Shown here: piece after piece, positions 1-6,648 of the stretch
Numbering within the stretch: the stretch's first letter is position 1
Layout of the letters: each line of letters opens with the position of its first letter
From: an uncultured Parasutterella sp.
GTDB taxonomy: Bacteria > Pseudomonadota > Gammaproteobacteria > Burkholderiales > Burkholderiaceae_F
Direction: 5' to 3'
Assembly: GCA_900766055.1 (NCBI GenBank)
Contig: CAAFTZ010000175.1
Span: forward strand, 1-12,150
Length of the DNA: 12,150 bases
Notes under the pieces: model-generated
Told to the model about the DNA's origin: nothing
Seen by the model: the letters and a program-made list of their open reading frames with translations, nothing else
The model's database searches: none
Program-made: the position numbers and the translations under genes

Positions 1-287
1 CAAAGACTTTCACTTGACAGGCCTGGGACATAAGAAATACTCTCAAGTTTTATCTCCTCGGTCTTTCGACCGGTTGTGATCCTTCGCCAATGTTGGAAGG
101 GGTTTCAAGCCGGCAGCACCGCTCCTACCTCTCAGAGCTTTTAACCATCGGCCGCAGAGCGCGGGACTAGGATCTGCATCCCCCGGTGCCTATACATTCT
201 CAACCAACGTAGTCCGCCAAATGACGGCCTGAGGCTAGTCAACTAGAGGCTTTTTCAAGCTTCGGCCTTGAGGCCGAGGTAGTTGAC
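1..287 (+). mobile_element. Probable right end of an IS200/IS605-type (TnpB) element, partial
   Basis: This stretch has no credible gene but is rich in RNA-like structure. At its right edge, arms 237-245 (AGTCAACTA) and 280-288 (TAGTTGACT) are perfect inverted repeats. They enclose a hairpin of 260-267 with 272-279 around a TTGA tetraloop. A terminal sequence of the form GGTAGTTGAC after a GC-rich hairpin is, from memory, typical of the right ends of many IS200/IS605 elements that carry tnpB. A second hairpin (CGGTC 59-63 with GACCG 68-72) lies further left. The frame open at the left edge ends in TGA at 76-78 and encodes about 25 residues. It could be the TnpB C-terminus, but no diagnostic motif is visible. 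No left end or transposase domain is in the window, so identity rests on the end structure alone. Confidence 0.5.
79..287 (+). ncRNA. Candidate omega RNA (TnpB guide RNA scaffold)
   Basis: In IS200/IS605 elements the 3' part of tnpB and the right end are transcribed as an RNA scaffold. The bases just outside the element act as guide. Here the terminal stem-loop ending at 287 would be the 3' end of the scaffold, and the guide would start at about 288 (TTCGAAAGGC...). The 5' limit is arbitrary: it is placed after the stop codon at 76-78. The hairpins are seen in the sequence; the RNA identity is inferred. An alternative is a purely DNA-level transposon end with no functional RNA. Confidence 0.33.
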
Positions 288-288
288 T
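237..288 (+). repeat. Terminal inverted repeat enclosing a hairpin (element end)
   Basis: The nine-base arms AGTCAACTA (237-245) and TAGTTGACT (280-288) are exact reverse complements. Between them, 260-267 pairs with 272-279 (one T:G wobble) around loop TTGA. IS200/IS605 ends are subterminal hairpins bound by the TnpA transposase, so this is the likely recombination end. Confidence 0.55.
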
Positions 289-522
289 TCGAAAGGCGCC
301 TTAGAAAAAATCTTTGAGCTCAAGCCGCTCTTCGTCATCATTGACTCTCACGGTTTAGGCCAAAGTGGCCCTACCCACGTCTCAATTGATAAGAACTGCG
401 AAGTGCATCATTGTCATGTGATCGAAAATGCTGATCTGTCTTCCCTGAAAGACGAAAAAGAAATCAAAGTCCGAATCAACGTCGACATGATAATCCATCT
501 ACCGGAAAGCCCTGCACGGTAG
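283..522 (+). pseudogene. Orphan C-terminal gene fragment, function unknown
   Basis: The open frame runs to TAG at 520-522 and encodes about 79 residues. It is closed on the left by a TAG at 280-282, inside the element end, and the only upstream start is a TTG at 283 that is also inside it and has no ribosome site. The first methionine codon within the frame is close to the C-terminus. From about 289 on, codon use looks protein-coding, with many GAA/AAA/ATC/GTC codons, and a terminator follows at 551-586. The simplest reading is the last 78 or so codons of a gene whose 5' part was separated or removed at the element junction. The peptide has a hydrophobic strand followed by DSHGLG and ends PESPAR; I recognise no family. 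A short intact gene starting at TTG cannot be excluded. Confidence 0.45.
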
Positions 523-550
523 TTCGTTTGGACTAAGTCAACAAACTAAA

Positions 551-586
551 AAAACGCCGAAGTGTCGGAAAGTACATCGGCGTTTT
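551..586. terminator. Bidirectional intrinsic terminator
   Basis: A 10-bp perfect stem, AAAACGCCGA (551-560) with TCGGCGTTTT (577-586), surrounds a 16-nt loop. On the minus strand it is followed by an unbroken T-run (the A-run from 548), serving the DedA gene that ends at 604. On the plus strand it ends in TTTT and would terminate the frame ending at 522. Confidence 0.85.
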
Positions 587-603
587 GATTACGCGGATCA
601 AAA

Positions 604-1257
604 TCAATTTTTCGGATCCGGATGCTGTCTCCACTTCTTAACGATATAACCGATCACAAAGGGAGCCAGACCTAAAACGATGCCGCCGATAAGGATGAGA
701 GAAAGGTTGTCCTTGATAAAAGGGATGTTTCCGAAAAGATGTCCGGCTGAGAGAATGATGCCGGCCCAAAGAACAGCACCGACCGTTCCGCTGGCTTCAA
801 AGTTCAATCTATTCATTTTTGCAGCGCCGGCAACCAGCGGAGCAAAAGAACGAATGATCGGAACGAAACGAGCAAGGACGATCGTGAGCTTTCCGTGTTT
901 GGCAAAGAAGGCTTGAGTCTTGGCCATCTGCTGCTGATCAATCCATTTAATGGAGCCGTCATAGATCTTGTTGCCAAGGTAGTACCCGATGGCGTACGCA
1001 ACGGTGTTTCCGAAGCAGGCGCCAAGAGCTATGGCGAAGAACGCACCGAAAGGGTCGAGGATGCCAGCGGCGCTGGCGGCGCCGGAGACAAAGATGAGCG
1101 AATCGCCGGGGAGCAAGGCGCAAATGACGATTCCGGTCTCTAGAAAATAGACCGTAAAGAGAAATAGATATACATAGATGCCGTATTCCGCAGACATATG
1201 AGCAATGAATTGATCGCTGTTGCGGAACATTTCTGAGAACGCGGTAAAAAAGTCCAT
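604..1257 (-). CDS. DedA/SNARE-associated family inner-membrane protein
   Basis: A 217-residue polytopic inner-membrane protein of the DedA family. Known members act in lipid-carrier recycling (undecaprenyl-phosphate flipping) and membrane homeostasis; which role applies here is not determinable. Visible family features are an acidic residue in the first long hydrophobic segment (FLETG, E40), LPGDSLIF at 49-56, the GNTVAYAIGYYLG segment at 83-95, and the signature RFVPIIRSFAPLVAG...M at 130-148 with its conserved arginines R130 and R136. A further hydrophobic helix lies at about 183-206, with a basic, hydrophilic tail. The ATG at 1255-1257 is preceded by GAGGAAA at good spacing, and the length is normal for the family. 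It is divergent from mutL and ends at the terminator at 551-586, so it is probably a single-gene transcript. Confidence 0.93.
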   Translation of the reverse strand: MDFFTAFSEMFRNSDQFIAHMSAEYGIYVYLFLFTVYFLETGIVICALLPGDSLIFVSGAASAAGILDPFGAFFAIALGACFGNTVAYAIGYYLGNKIYDGSIKWIDQQQMAKTQAFFAKHGKLTIVLARFVPIIRSFAPLVAGAAKMNRLNFEASGTVGAVLWAGIILSAGHLFGNIPFIKDNLSLILIGGIVLGLAPFVIGYIVKKWRQHPDPKN

Positions 1258-1354
1258 TGTTTTCCTCGACTATTGAACTTGATTTTAGAAAAGGCATTAG
1301 GGGGCATAGAATCGAATTGCCCAAAGTAGTCTGAGGATTCGGCAGGAAGAGGTC

Positions 1355-1381
1355 TTGCAGGCCGATCGCGACTGCTATAAG
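1355..1381 (+). promoter_or_regulatory. Candidate promoter for mutL-miaA
   Basis: TTGCAG (1355-1360) is followed after 15 bases by TATAAG (1376-1381). The preceding TGC gives an extended -10 (TGnTATAAG), which can compensate for the short spacer. It lies about 50 bases upstream of the mutL ATG. The rest of the 174-base divergent gap shows no other clear element. Confidence 0.33.
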
Positions 1382-1431
1382 GTTAGAAGACATGTTCACA
1401 TCGTGAAGAGACGCACAGAAAGACGAATTAC

Positions 1432-3330
1432 ATGGAAGACACAACATTGGAAACAAAGCGTCCTGAAAGAAAAATTCAGGAACTCTCGGATCAGTTAATT
1501 AGCCAGATTGCAGCCGGTGAAGTGGTTGAACGACCCGCGTCCGTTGTTAAGGAGCTGGTCGAAAACGCCATCGACGCCGGTGCCGACTCGGTTGAAGTCC
1601 GCATCGAAGGCGGCGGCATCAAGCGCATCGTTGTCTCGGATAACGGCTGCGGTATTCCGAAGGACCAGCTTGCTTTAGCTGTTAAGCGCCATGCAACAAG
1701 CAAGGTTTCCAATCTGGATGAACTCGAAAGTGTGAGCTCGCTTGGGTTCCGAGGAGAAGCGCTTGCCTCGATCGCAAGTGTCTCTGACATGAAAGTGATT
1801 TCCAGAGTTGCCGGGGAAGATGCCTTTAGCATTGCCGACGGGGAGATATCTGCAGCCTCCGGCAATAAAGGCACACGAATTGAAGTTGCTGATCTCTTCT
1901 ATAAAACTCCGGCACGCCGCAAGTTTTTAAAGAGCGAAGGCACGGAAGCTGCCCATTGCCAAACGGTAATTGAGCGTATTGCATTGGCCTATCCTGAGGT
2001 TGCCTTTTTGTTTGTCGCAAACGGGAAACCGATTATCAATCTTCCGGCCTCTTCTATTGAAGAACGATTGACGCGTCTGATGCCTCGAGACTTTAGAGAT
2101 GCCCACCGCGCATTGGATACCAAGGCGCCGGCTCTTCGGCTTTACGGCTGGGTGTGTCTTCCGACTGCTGCACGCAGCCGCGCCGACTGTCAGTATTTCT
2201 ATGTCAACGGTCGATTCGTTCGGGATAAGGTTTTGTCTCACGGCGTTCGGATGGCTTACCAAGACGTGCTGCACGGATCAAGCCAACCTAGCTATTGCCT
2301 TTTCCTTCAGATGGATCCGCACAAGGTTGACGTGAATGTACACCCGACTAAGAGCGAGGTGCGCATGAGAGACTCTCAGGCTGTTCATCAATTTATCTTC
2401 CATGCAGTTGAGGAAGCCCTAGCCAGGACGACCATTGTGGATCCTTCTAGCGGAGAAATTATGGACACGGCTCTGCCGTCTTCTCCGCGAGATGTCTCTG
2501 CTCAGGCTCCTGCCGAGGCTCCGGCGGCCGCTCCTTCAGTCAATCCGTCTCAGTTCAAGTATGCACAGCCTAAGCCTTCAAGGGCGAATACGGAAGCATA
2601 TTTGGATTTTTCATCTCCGCATCCGAAGAGTTTTCAGAACTCCTTCCCGACAACCATTGCGGCGATGAAAGTAGATCCGGCGACACTCTCTGCAAACCAT
2701 GCAACTCCGAAACCAGCGGCAGAAGCGCCGAAGGGACCTCAGCCCCTCGGACGTGCTGTCGGACAAGTTTGCGGAACGTTTATCATCGCTGAAAACTCAG
2801 CCGGCATGGTTTTAGTTGATATGCATGCTGCGCATGAACGTATCCTTTACGAGCGTCTCAAAAAGAGTTTTGATGAGCGCAAGATGCCGATGCAGGATAT
2901 GCTCATTCCTCTGGTCTTTACCGTAACCACTGAGCAGATGGCGACCTTTGAAGATGCTCGTGAGGAATTGGAGCAGCTGGGATTGGAATTAAGTGCTGTC
3001 GGGCCGAACCAGCTGAGCCTGCGAAGCGTTCCTCAGTTGATGATCAATCAAATTTCTCAGGCCGGCCCAACGATTGTGCGTGAGGTGCTCGATGACTTCC
3101 GTGAATATGGGAAGAGCACGGCAATGACGGAGAAGCGCAACGAAGTCCTCTCTCGAATGGCCTGTCATGCTGCAGTTCGCGTGAATCGCATTCTGACGAT
3201 TGAGGAAATGGACGCGATTCTGCGGCAAATGGAACAGACGGATCGTGCAGACGAATGTAATCACGGACGTCCGACCTGGGTTCAGCTGACCGCTAAAGAG
3301 CTAGACAGTTTCTTTATGAGAGGTAAGTGA
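1432..3330 (+). CDS. mutL: DNA mismatch repair protein MutL (endonuclease type)
   Basis: A 632-residue MutL, the mismatch-repair matchmaker that couples MutS mismatch recognition to strand incision. The N-terminal GHKL ATPase is intact: KELVENAIDAGA (catalytic E41, Mg-binding N45), DNGCGIP from D70, the lid motif KRHATSK at 85-91, GFRGEAL at 105-111 and KTPARRKFL. A proline/alanine-rich linker spans roughly 350-440. The C-terminal dimerisation domain carries motifs of the metal-dependent endonuclease: D463-M-H-A-x2-E469-x4-E474 (consensus DQHAx2Ex4E), ACH at 577-579, CNHGRP at 609-614 and a terminal FMR at 628-630. E. coli MutL, which works with MutH, lacks these. The start has only a weak purine-rich site (AGAAAGA) upstream. 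It overlaps or abuts miaA downstream. Confidence 0.97.
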   Translation: MEDTTLETKRPERKIQELSDQLISQIAAGEVVERPASVVKELVENAIDAGADSVEVRIEGGGIKRIVVSDNGCGIPKDQLALAVKRHATSKVSNLDELESVSSLGFRGEALASIASVSDMKVISRVAGEDAFSIADGEISAASGNKGTRIEVADLFYKTPARRKFLKSEGTEAAHCQTVIERIALAYPEVAFLFVANGKPIINLPASSIEERLTRLMPRDFRDAHRALDTKAPALRLYGWVCLPTAARSRADCQYFYVNGRFVRDKVLSHGVRMAYQDVLHGSSQPSYCLFLQMDPHKVDVNVHPTKSEVRMRDSQAVHQFIFHAVEEALARTTIVDPSSGEIMDTALPSSPRDVSAQAPAEAPAAAPSVNPSQFKYAQPKPSRANTEAYLDFSSPHPKSFQNSFPTTIAAMKVDPATLSANHATPKPAAEAPKGPQPLGRAVGQVCGTFIIAENSAGMVLVDMHAAHERILYERLKKSFDERKMPMQDMLIPLVFTVTTEQMATFEDAREELEQLGLELSAVGPNQLSLRSVPQLMINQISQAGPTIVREVLDDFREYGKSTAMTEKRNEVLSRMACHAAVRVNRILTIEEMDAILRQMEQTDRADECNHGRPTWVQLTAKELDSFFMRGK

Positions 3331-3332
3331 AG

Positions 3333-4274
3333 ATGTCGAATTCTCAGGCCATTTTATTGTTGGGCCCGACGGCCAGCGGCAAGACTGCATTGGCGCTTCG
3401 CTTAGCCGAAGAAATTCCCAGTGAGATCATTTCGATCGATTCTGCCTTGGTCTATCGGCACATGGATATCGGTACGGCTAAGCCGACAAAAGAAGAGCTA
3501 GCAGCGGTTCCGCATCATCTCATCGACATCATTGAACCGACGGAAAGTTATTCTGCGGCTGATTTTGCACAGGACTGCGTAAGACTTGTTGGAGAAATCC
3601 GAAATCGCGGAAAAGTACCTCTGATTGTGGGCGGAACTATGCTCTATGCCAAGGCCGTTAGAGAAGGTCTTTCTCCGCTTCCGGCAACCGATCCGGCGGT
3701 TCGCGAAAAGATCGGAGTAGAACTGAGTGAAAAAGGCTTGCCAGCCCTTTATGAAAGGTTAAAAGAGGTTGATCCTAAAACCGCCGATCGTTTGGTGCCG
3801 GCAGATACCCAGCGCATCACAAGGGCTCTGGAAGTTTTTGAGATGACGGGTAAACCGATCTCAGAACTTACGGCTCAAAAAGGAGAGCCGCTTCTGAACC
3901 TCAGCTCCTATGCGCTGCTTCCTCCGGACCGAGCAGTGCTTCACGCGAGGATTGCAGAACGTTTTGAGCTGATGATTAAAAACGGCTTCTTAGAGGAAGT
4001 AAAAAATTTAATGGCCATGCCGGACATGCATGCCGACCTTCCGAGTATGCGGTCGGTCGGGTATCGTCAGGCATGGAACTACCTTTCCGGTTTGACGACC
4101 TTTGATGCGTTCAAAGAAGCGGGAATTGCTGCAACCAGACAGCTGGCAAAACGCCAGATGACATGGATGCGCTCTATGCAGAACACGCAGCTGCTCAATC
4201 CTGATGAAAAAGATGCTTCTTTGGCCGAGCTCAAAAAAGAAGCCGAACAAATTTTGTCCGGCTTGCAAAATTAA
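3333..4274 (+). CDS. miaA: tRNA dimethylallyltransferase MiaA
   Basis: Transfers a dimethylallyl group to N6 of A37 in tRNAs that read UNN codons. The product is 313 residues, normal for the family. Visible are the P-loop GPTASGKT at 11-18, the SIDSALVYRHMDIGTAKP segment at 34-51 with the conserved Asp36, HHLID at 61-65, VGGTMLY at 99-105, an R-rich QRITRALEV segment and the late MRSVGYRQ and TRQLAKRQMTWMR motifs that contact tRNA. I chose ATG at 3333 because AGAGG at 3319-3323 sits 9 bases upstream. An in-frame GTG at 3327 overlaps the mutL stop and would leave only 3 bases to that site. The two genes are almost certainly translationally coupled; mutL-miaA adjacency is common in proteobacteria. 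No clear terminator follows before the convergent gene ending at 4286. Confidence 0.96.
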   Translation: MSNSQAILLLGPTASGKTALALRLAEEIPSEIISIDSALVYRHMDIGTAKPTKEELAAVPHHLIDIIEPTESYSAADFAQDCVRLVGEIRNRGKVPLIVGGTMLYAKAVREGLSPLPATDPAVREKIGVELSEKGLPALYERLKEVDPKTADRLVPADTQRITRALEVFEMTGKPISELTAQKGEPLLNLSSYALLPPDRAVLHARIAERFELMIKNGFLEEVKNLMAMPDMHADLPSMRSVGYRQAWNYLSGLTTFDAFKEAGIAATRQLAKRQMTWMRSMQNTQLLNPDEKDASLAELKKEAEQILSGLQN

Positions 4275-4285
4275 GTTTTAGTGGC

Positions 4286-4789
4286 TTAGAACTTCGGGAA
4301 GAGTTTGTCTTCTTTAGAGGTCAGACCTTTCAATAAGGCTAAACCGCCTGTTCCGTGTCTGCCGAGAACAGAAACATTGGCGAGGTGTTTTCCGTTTCCG
4401 GAAATGAACACAATCGCGTGCATCTTGTTGTTGGCACTGACATAGGTAAAGCGATAAGCATTCTGTCCCGGAATCTGAACCGGATTGCCGAGAACTCTCA
4501 TTCCCTGCTGCTTGTAGTTGTTTGCCATGATTTGAGCGGCTTCTTTCGGGGCTTTGTCCGAAGGAATGACGGTGATGAGCACGCCTTCCCCTGCCTTACG
4601 GCTGGCGAATAAAGTTGCGAAGGTATTCGGTGGGACAGAGCCCGGCTGCATTTTCTGCTGAGCCCAGTCACCGGTCAGCGGTAAAGAAAAGTAGGGGCAC
4701 GTGAAATCAGCAGCAGCTGCAGGAAGGCAGACAAAAGCTGCGCAGGCGGCAACGGCTGAAGTGAAAGCGAAAAATTTTCTTCTTAGCAC
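4286..4789 (-). CDS. Small secreted protein of unknown function
   Basis: I do not recognise a family. The preferred start is GTG at 4787-4789, with AAGGA 8 bases upstream. An ATG at 4796-4798 is three codons earlier but has no room for a ribosome site. The frame stays open upstream to 4888, but that part runs through the terminator at 4852-4877 and is not credible. The product begins with a Sec signal peptide: basic LRRK, a hydrophobic alanine-rich core, and likely cleavage after AAA before ADFTCP. The mature protein is about 140 residues, with one Cys near its N-terminus and alternating strand-like segments (TLFASR, GVLITVIPSD, AYRFTYVSANNKMHAIVFIS), suggesting a small beta-rich periplasmic domain. 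The Cys is not in a lipobox context. It is convergent with miaA, with only about 11 bases between stops. Confidence 0.72.
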   Translation of the reverse strand: MLRRKFFAFTSAVAACAAFVCLPAAAADFTCPYFSLPLTGDWAQQKMQPGSVPPNTFATLFASRKAGEGVLITVIPSDKAPKEAAQIMANNYKQQGMRVLGNPVQIPGQNAYRFTYVSANNKMHAIVFISGNGKHLANVSVLGRHGTGGLALLKGLTSKEDKLFPKF

Positions 4790-4851
4790 GATGATCATCC
4801 TTAGGATTGTTTGTAACAAAGTTTTTCTTATTCTAGTGCTTTTGGCATGAA

Positions 4852-4877
4852 AAAAGCGCCGGATGACCGACGCTTTT
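4852..4877 (-). terminator. Intrinsic terminator of the AGCS symporter gene
   Basis: AAAAGCG (4852-4858) pairs with CGCTTTT (4871-4877), then one C/A mismatch, then CGG (4860-4862) with CCG (4867-4869) around loop ATGA. On the minus strand it is followed by a T-run (complement of the A-run starting at 4850). It lies about 20 bases past the symporter stop. Confidence 0.8.
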
Positions 4878-4897
4878 AGAACAAACACTCAGCGGAG

Positions 4898-6421
4898 CTA
4901 ATTACCTGATGCAACGTTCAAAACATTGCCTTCCAAGTCTTGTCGGGAGCCGCTGTTGAGTTTTGCGCGTTCCTTATCGCGGATCTCTTCTGCACGCTCG
5001 CCGACCCAGTAATTGGCGTTCTTGATGCCGAGTTTTTCCGGGTGGAAAACTGGGTCAAGACCGATAGCAAGCTGCTTTTCATAGTCGCGCAAGCAGAGGA
5101 ATGCCTTCTTGTTCAGCAGCAAAATGGCGATGATGTTCAGCCAAGCCATCAGACCGACGCCGATGTCGCCCACGGCCCATGCCAGGTCCGCCGTTTTAAC
5201 GGCGCCGAAGATGCAGGAGCCCATGACAAACAGCTTGAGGATGAAGAATAAGAACGGACGGTGTAGTTTTCTATTGATGTAGGAAACGTTGGTTTCTGAA
5301 ATGTAGTAATAAGAAAGGATCGTTGTGAAGGCAAAGAAGAACAGAGCGATGGCAACGAATGCCTGTCCGAATCCGGGCATTAAGCCTTCAACCGCAGCCT
5401 GGGTGTAGGCAGGACCTGTGGCGACGTCTTTCAGACCGATGAACATCGGGGCATTATCGGGACCGACAACGTTATAGCTTCCGGTGATGAGGATCATGAA
5501 AGCGGTGGCAGAGCAAACGAGCAGCGTGTCAACGTAGACAGAGAAGGCTTGAACCAACCCTTGTTTTGCCGGGTGGCTGACGGAAGCTGCGGAAGAAGCG
5601 TGAGGGCCGGTACCTTGGCCTGCTTCGTTAGAGTAGATGCCGCGTTTGACACCCCAGGAGACTGCTAGACCGATGATGGCGCCGAAAGCAGCGTCTACAC
5701 CGAAGGCGCTCTTGACGATGAGCACAAGGACATCGTCCAGCAGGTCAACGTGCATGAATACGATGACCAGAGAGAAAATCACATAGGCCTGAGCCATGAA
5801 GGGCACGACCAGTGTTGTGAAGGCTGCGATTCTCTTTAAGCCGCCGAACACAATGAAGGAGAGCAGAGCTGCGATGAAGCCCGCGGAAATTGCCGGAGCG
5901 ATGCCGAAGGCGTTTTCCATGGAGGTTGCAATTGCATTAGCTTGCACGCCGGGAAGGAAGAGGCCGCAGGAGAAGATGGTGACAATCGCGAAGAGCCAGG
6001 CAAACCACTTGATGCCTAAGCCGCGTTCAATGTAGAAAGCAGGGCCGCCGCGGTATTCGCCGTTGATTTTTTCTTTATAGACCTGACCGAGGGTGGATTC
6101 GACGAAAGCAGAAGAGGCGCCGAGGAATGCAACCATCCACATCCAGAAGATGGCGCCGGGGCCGCCGAACGTAATGGCAGTTGCCACGCCGGCGATGTTG
6201 CCCGTACCGACACGACCTGCAAGGGTCATGGACAAAGCTTGAAAAGAGGAAACTCCGGTGACGTTGTCTTTCGGCTGAAAGAGCAGCTGCCACATATGTT
6301 TAAGATGTCTGAGTTGTAAGAAACCGCCGCGCAGAGAGAGGAAAAGACCGGCGCCGAGGCAAAGGTAAACCAATGCCGGGGACCAGACAATTCCGTTGAC
6401 GGTATTAATAAATGATTCCAT
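4898..6421 (-). CDS. Sodium:alanine/glycine symporter, AGCS family
   Basis: A 507-residue polytopic inner-membrane transporter that imports small neutral amino acids (alanine, glycine, sometimes D-alanine or glutamine in relatives) with Na+. Family features in order are an N-terminal segment with RGGFLQLRHL (31-40), the signature AGRVGTGNIAGVATAITFGGPGA (68-90), FVESTLGQVYK (106-115), the EYRGGPAFYIERGLG loop (122-136), and the conserved NEAGQGTGPHASSAASVSHPAKQG core at 265-288, followed by the LITG segment. The C-terminal tail from about 450 is hydrophilic and cytoplasmic, longer than in some relatives. GGAG sits 9 bases before the ATG at 6419-6421. It has its own terminator and an AT-rich upstream region, so it is probably monocistronic. 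Exact substrate is not determinable from sequence. Confidence 0.95.
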   Translation of the reverse strand: MESFINTVNGIVWSPALVYLCLGAGLFLSLRGGFLQLRHLKHMWQLLFQPKDNVTGVSSFQALSMTLAGRVGTGNIAGVATAITFGGPGAIFWMWMVAFLGASSAFVESTLGQVYKEKINGEYRGGPAFYIERGLGIKWFAWLFAIVTIFSCGLFLPGVQANAIATSMENAFGIAPAISAGFIAALLSFIVFGGLKRIAAFTTLVVPFMAQAYVIFSLVIVFMHVDLLDDVLVLIVKSAFGVDAAFGAIIGLAVSWGVKRGIYSNEAGQGTGPHASSAASVSHPAKQGLVQAFSVYVDTLLVCSATAFMILITGSYNVVGPDNAPMFIGLKDVATGPAYTQAAVEGLMPGFGQAFVAIALFFFAFTTILSYYYISETNVSYINRKLHRPFLFFILKLFVMGSCIFGAVKTADLAWAVGDIGVGLMAWLNIIAILLLNKKAFLCLRDYEKQLAIGLDPVFHPEKLGIKNANYWVGERAEEIRDKERAKLNSGSRQDLEGNVLNVASGN

Positions 6422-6533
6422 TTGGCCAAACTCCGAAGGCTTTAAAGTTATTGCTTAAAAATAAGGTACCGCAAATTAAATCAAGTTCACGACACAAAAA
6501 TTAGTTTTTTTTTGATTTTTCAAATAAAAATCC
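6422..6533 (-). promoter_or_regulatory. AT-rich upstream region of the symporter gene
   Basis: The base composition drops sharply to AT-rich with A/T tracts (a nine-T run near 6505-6513). A weak -35/-10 pair on the minus strand is TTGATT (complement of 6479-6484) and TATTTT (complement of 6458-6463), spaced by 15. It lies between the terminators of the M20 gene and the symporter start, so the promoter must be here, but no box pair is convincing. Confidence 0.35.
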
Positions 6534-6566
6534 CGCAAAAATTTCGATTTTCTCGGTTTTTTTGCG
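6534..6566 (-). terminator. Possible second terminator after the M20 gene
   Basis: CGCAAAAA (6534-6541) pairs with TTTTTGCG (6559-6566) around a 17-nt loop. On the minus strand it is followed by GGGATTTTTATTT. The stem is AT-rich and the T-run is offset, so it is weaker than the hairpin at 6584-6603, for which it could be a backup. Confidence 0.4.
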
Positions 6567-6583
6567 TTATATGGACAAAACAA

Positions 6584-6603
6584 AAGCCGGGCGGACCCGG
6601 CTT
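6584..6603 (-). terminator. Intrinsic terminator of the M20 peptidase gene
   Basis: AAGCCGGG (6584-6591) pairs perfectly with CCCGGCTT (6596-6603) around loop CGGA. On the minus strand the stem is followed by TTTTGTTTTG. It lies about 45 bases beyond the M20 stop. Confidence 0.8.
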
Positions 6604-6648
6604 CGGTCGAGAGCTGAATTGGATTCAGCTCCGAAATGTTACAGCAAA

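Noticed and set aside
1..287. Group II intron 3' end, tmRNA or RNase P RNA
   Set aside because: No domain V-like sequence, no tRNA-like CCA end and no RNase P core motifs could be found; the terminal hairpin fits an IS200/IS605 end better.
4262..4300. Shared terminator between the convergent miaA and secreted-protein genes
   Set aside because: Only a 5-bp stem (AAGTT/AACTT) with a long loop is present, too weak to call.
4790..4888. N-terminal extension of the secreted protein gene
   Set aside because: It would translate through the symporter's terminator, has no ribosome site and would bury the signal peptide.
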